Below are positions 5,029-5,964 of a stretch of 5,964 nucleotides of DNA, one piece after another. Within the stretch, counting starts at the first letter, position 1; every line of letters begins with the position of its first letter. Origin of the DNA: JBFLYZ01 sp040756415 (GTDB lineage: Bacteria > Bacteroidota > Bacteroidia > JADZBD01). A program made the position numbers and the translations under genes. The stretch is from positions 1 to 5,964 of the forward strand of contig JBFLYZ010000110.1 of the NCBI GenBank assembly GCA_040756415.1, read 5' to 3'. The notes below the pieces were generated by a model, which worked only from the letters and a program-made list of their open reading frames with translations, was not told where the DNA came from and made no database searches.

Positions 5029-5745
5029 GTGAGGATACCATCGGTCATAGTCGCTGCCTTTTTTATTTCGCCTGTACTCGCACAGGTTAAGAAAGGCGAT
5101 ACGTATAAGTCACTTCCCTACGACTCCACCTATGGCATTACCCGGTATGAAAAGCTGAACTTCTACCTGGGAGGCGACTCGGTGCGCTACGACAAAAAGG
5201 GCTATTCGGCCAGCGGCTGGTATGAGGATTATTACGAGAACGGCCAGGTGTGCCATAAGGGCTATTACGTGGAGGGCCACCTGAAGGTATATACCAATTA
5301 CTTCCCTGACGGCAAGGTGGAGCGCACTTTCAAAAGCGAGTTCAACAAGGCCAGCATGAAGATCTACTGGCCCAACGGCAACCCGCATGCCGAGATCGAG
5401 TACCTGAACGGGGTGGCCATGAAAGAAACGGATTATTACGAGAACGGGCAGATGGAGTTCCAGGAGGAATACAATAAGGACGGGCAGTACATCATACGCA
5501 AGTTCTTTTACCCCGATGGCTCCCCGCAGTCGCTGCTGGAGCTGATCGACCCCAAAAAGAAGCTCTACGCAAGCAAGGAGTACCACGATAACGGCAACCC
5601 GAAGGAGATAGGCCAGATGGTGTACAAGCCCGGGGCGGGCGATTACCAGAAAGAAGGCAAGTGGCTGATCTATGACGAGAGCGGCAAGCTGGTCCTGGAG
5701 CAATTCTACTCCAAGGGGGAGCTGGCCAACGAGAAGAAATTCTGA
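5029..5745 (+). CDS. Secreted MORN-like repeat protein (YwqK-like repeats)
   Basis: A 238-residue exported repeat protein of unknown role. From the GTG at 5029 it starts MRIPSVIVAAFFISPVLA|Q, a signal peptide with an A-type cleavage site at 18/19. The mature part carries about seven MORN-like repeats (MORN_2 type) spaced roughly 22-30 residues: YYENG (68-72), YFPDG (91-95), YWPNG (113-117), YYENG (136-140), FYPDG (160-164), YHDNG (185-189) and IYDESG (214-219). Such proteins are often labelled YwqK-family antitoxins by automatic annotation, but the signal peptide and lack of a toxin neighbour speak against an antitoxin here. In Bacteroidota, similar proteins are periplasmic or envelope-associated with undefined roles. 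A TTG at 5014 is an alternative start giving 243 residues, but it would put YLCR before the signal and overlaps the promoter box. It follows trxB by 18 bases and may be read both from the operon and from its own promoter. Confidence 0.88.
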   Translation: MRIPSVIVAAFFISPVLAQVKKGDTYKSLPYDSTYGITRYEKLNFYLGGDSVRYDKKGYSASGWYEDYYENGQVCHKGYYVEGHLKVYTNYFPDGKVERTFKSEFNKASMKIYWPNGNPHAEIEYLNGVAMKETDYYENGQMEFQEEYNKDGQYIIRKFFYPDGSPQSLLELIDPKKKLYASKEYHDNGNPKEIGQMVYKPGAGDYQKEGKWLIYDESGKLVLEQFYSKGELANEKKF

Positions 5746-5763
5746 GGCTGCGGCCCGGTTAGA

Positions 5764-5796
5764 GGCAGGTAACCTTTCGCACCTTGCCGTTTTTAC
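5764..5796 (+). terminator. Probable terminator after the MORN-like gene
   Basis: GGCAGGT (5764-5770) pairs with ACCTTGCC (5781-5788), with one bulged T and a 10-base loop. GTTTTT follows. It lies 19 bases past the stop codon and would end the four-gene plus-strand run. The stem is short, so it is weaker than the facing terminator at 5802-5841. Confidence 0.5.
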
Positions 5797-5801
5797 ATGC
5801 C

Positions 5802-5841
5802 AGGATAAAACAAAAGTCCCCCGCCTTAGGCGAGGGACTTT
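5802..5841 (-). terminator. Intrinsic terminator of the cold-shock gene
   Basis: Arms 5813-5825 and 5829-5841 form a 13-bp stem around the loop TTA at 5826-5828 (TAA on the minus strand). The only non-Watson-Crick pair is a U-G on the minus-strand RNA, but a C-A mismatch on the plus-strand RNA, so it is built for the minus strand. TTTTGTTTTA follows on that strand. It begins 21 bases past the cold-shock stop codon. Confidence 0.9.
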
Positions 5842-5862
5842 CATCTCTTAAAAAGGTACGGT

Positions 5863-5964
5863 TTACGCTACTTTTTTAACATTAACAGCATTAGGACCTT
5901 TTTTACCTTCGGTTATTTCAAAGCTGACCTTGTCGTTGGCAGTCACCTGGTCGACCAGCCCTGT
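5863..5964 (-). CDS. Cold-shock protein (CspA family), C-terminal part only
   Basis: Only the last 33 residues are inside the window; the start lies beyond the right edge. They read TGLVDQVTANDKVSFEITEG followed by KKGPNAVNVKKVA and a TAA stop. NDKVSFE.TEGKKGPNAVNV is the hallmark of the last two strands of the cold-shock OB-fold, which binds single-stranded nucleic acid and acts as an RNA chaperone. The RNA-binding motifs RNP1 and RNP2 would be in the missing part. A normal CspA-type protein is about 65-70 residues, so half is likely absent, though a longer protein with a C-terminal cold-shock domain is possible. It runs towards the MORN-like gene and ends at its own strong terminator. Confidence 0.94.
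   Translation of the reverse strand, partial: TGLVDQVTANDKVSFEITEGKKGPNAVNVKKVA

Noticed and set aside
5110..5844. 244-codon minus-strand frame across the MORN-like gene
   Set aside because: Codon-aligned antisense shadow that also runs through the cold-shock terminator; no domain or start signal supports it.

Overview
The window looks like a chromosomal segment of a member of the phylum Bacteroidota. Three things point there: the pairing of a carboxypeptidase-D-like/TonB-dependent receptor with a DUF4249 lipoprotein, weak or absent Shine-Dalgarno sequences before most starts, and several copies of the Bacteroidota -7 promoter box TAnnTTTG. The coding regions are moderately GC-rich with GC-biased third positions, while the junctions are AT-rich. 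I cannot place it below phylum from this sequence alone.

Layout. Positions 1-251 are a perfect 124-bp tandem duplication (1-124 and 125-248, plus 3 bases). Each unit is packed with hairpins and ends in a terminator-like stem and T-run, and I see no credible gene in it. A bidirectional-looking terminator (270-310) follows, then a minus-strand tRNA-Pro(GGG) at 317-390. Positions 391-675 form a control region whose left part is GC-rich and unexplained and whose right part is AT-rich, with two candidate plus-strand promoters.

Four plus-strand genes then run almost without gaps. They are a TonB-dependent outer-membrane receptor (676-3138), a DUF4249 surface-type lipoprotein (3177-4055, possible earlier start at 3141), thioredoxin reductase trxB (4066-5010), and a secreted MORN-like repeat protein (5029-5745). 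A weak terminator follows. The window closes with the C-terminal third to half of a minus-strand cold-shock protein (5863-5964) and its strong terminator.

The receptor and the lipoprotein very probably form one outer-membrane uptake unit for an unknown ligand. The tight spacing suggests trxB is read from the same transcript, although TrxB itself is a cytosolic housekeeping enzyme. The MORN-like gene may have its own promoter overlapping the end of trxB, possibly giving a leaderless mRNA. I see no clear sign of a new defence system, mobile element or CRISPR array. The most unusual items are the duplicated structured element at the left edge, the basic insertion in the receptor barrel, the micro-repeat that multiplies start codons before the lipoprotein, and the promoter box lying on the start of the MORN-like gene.
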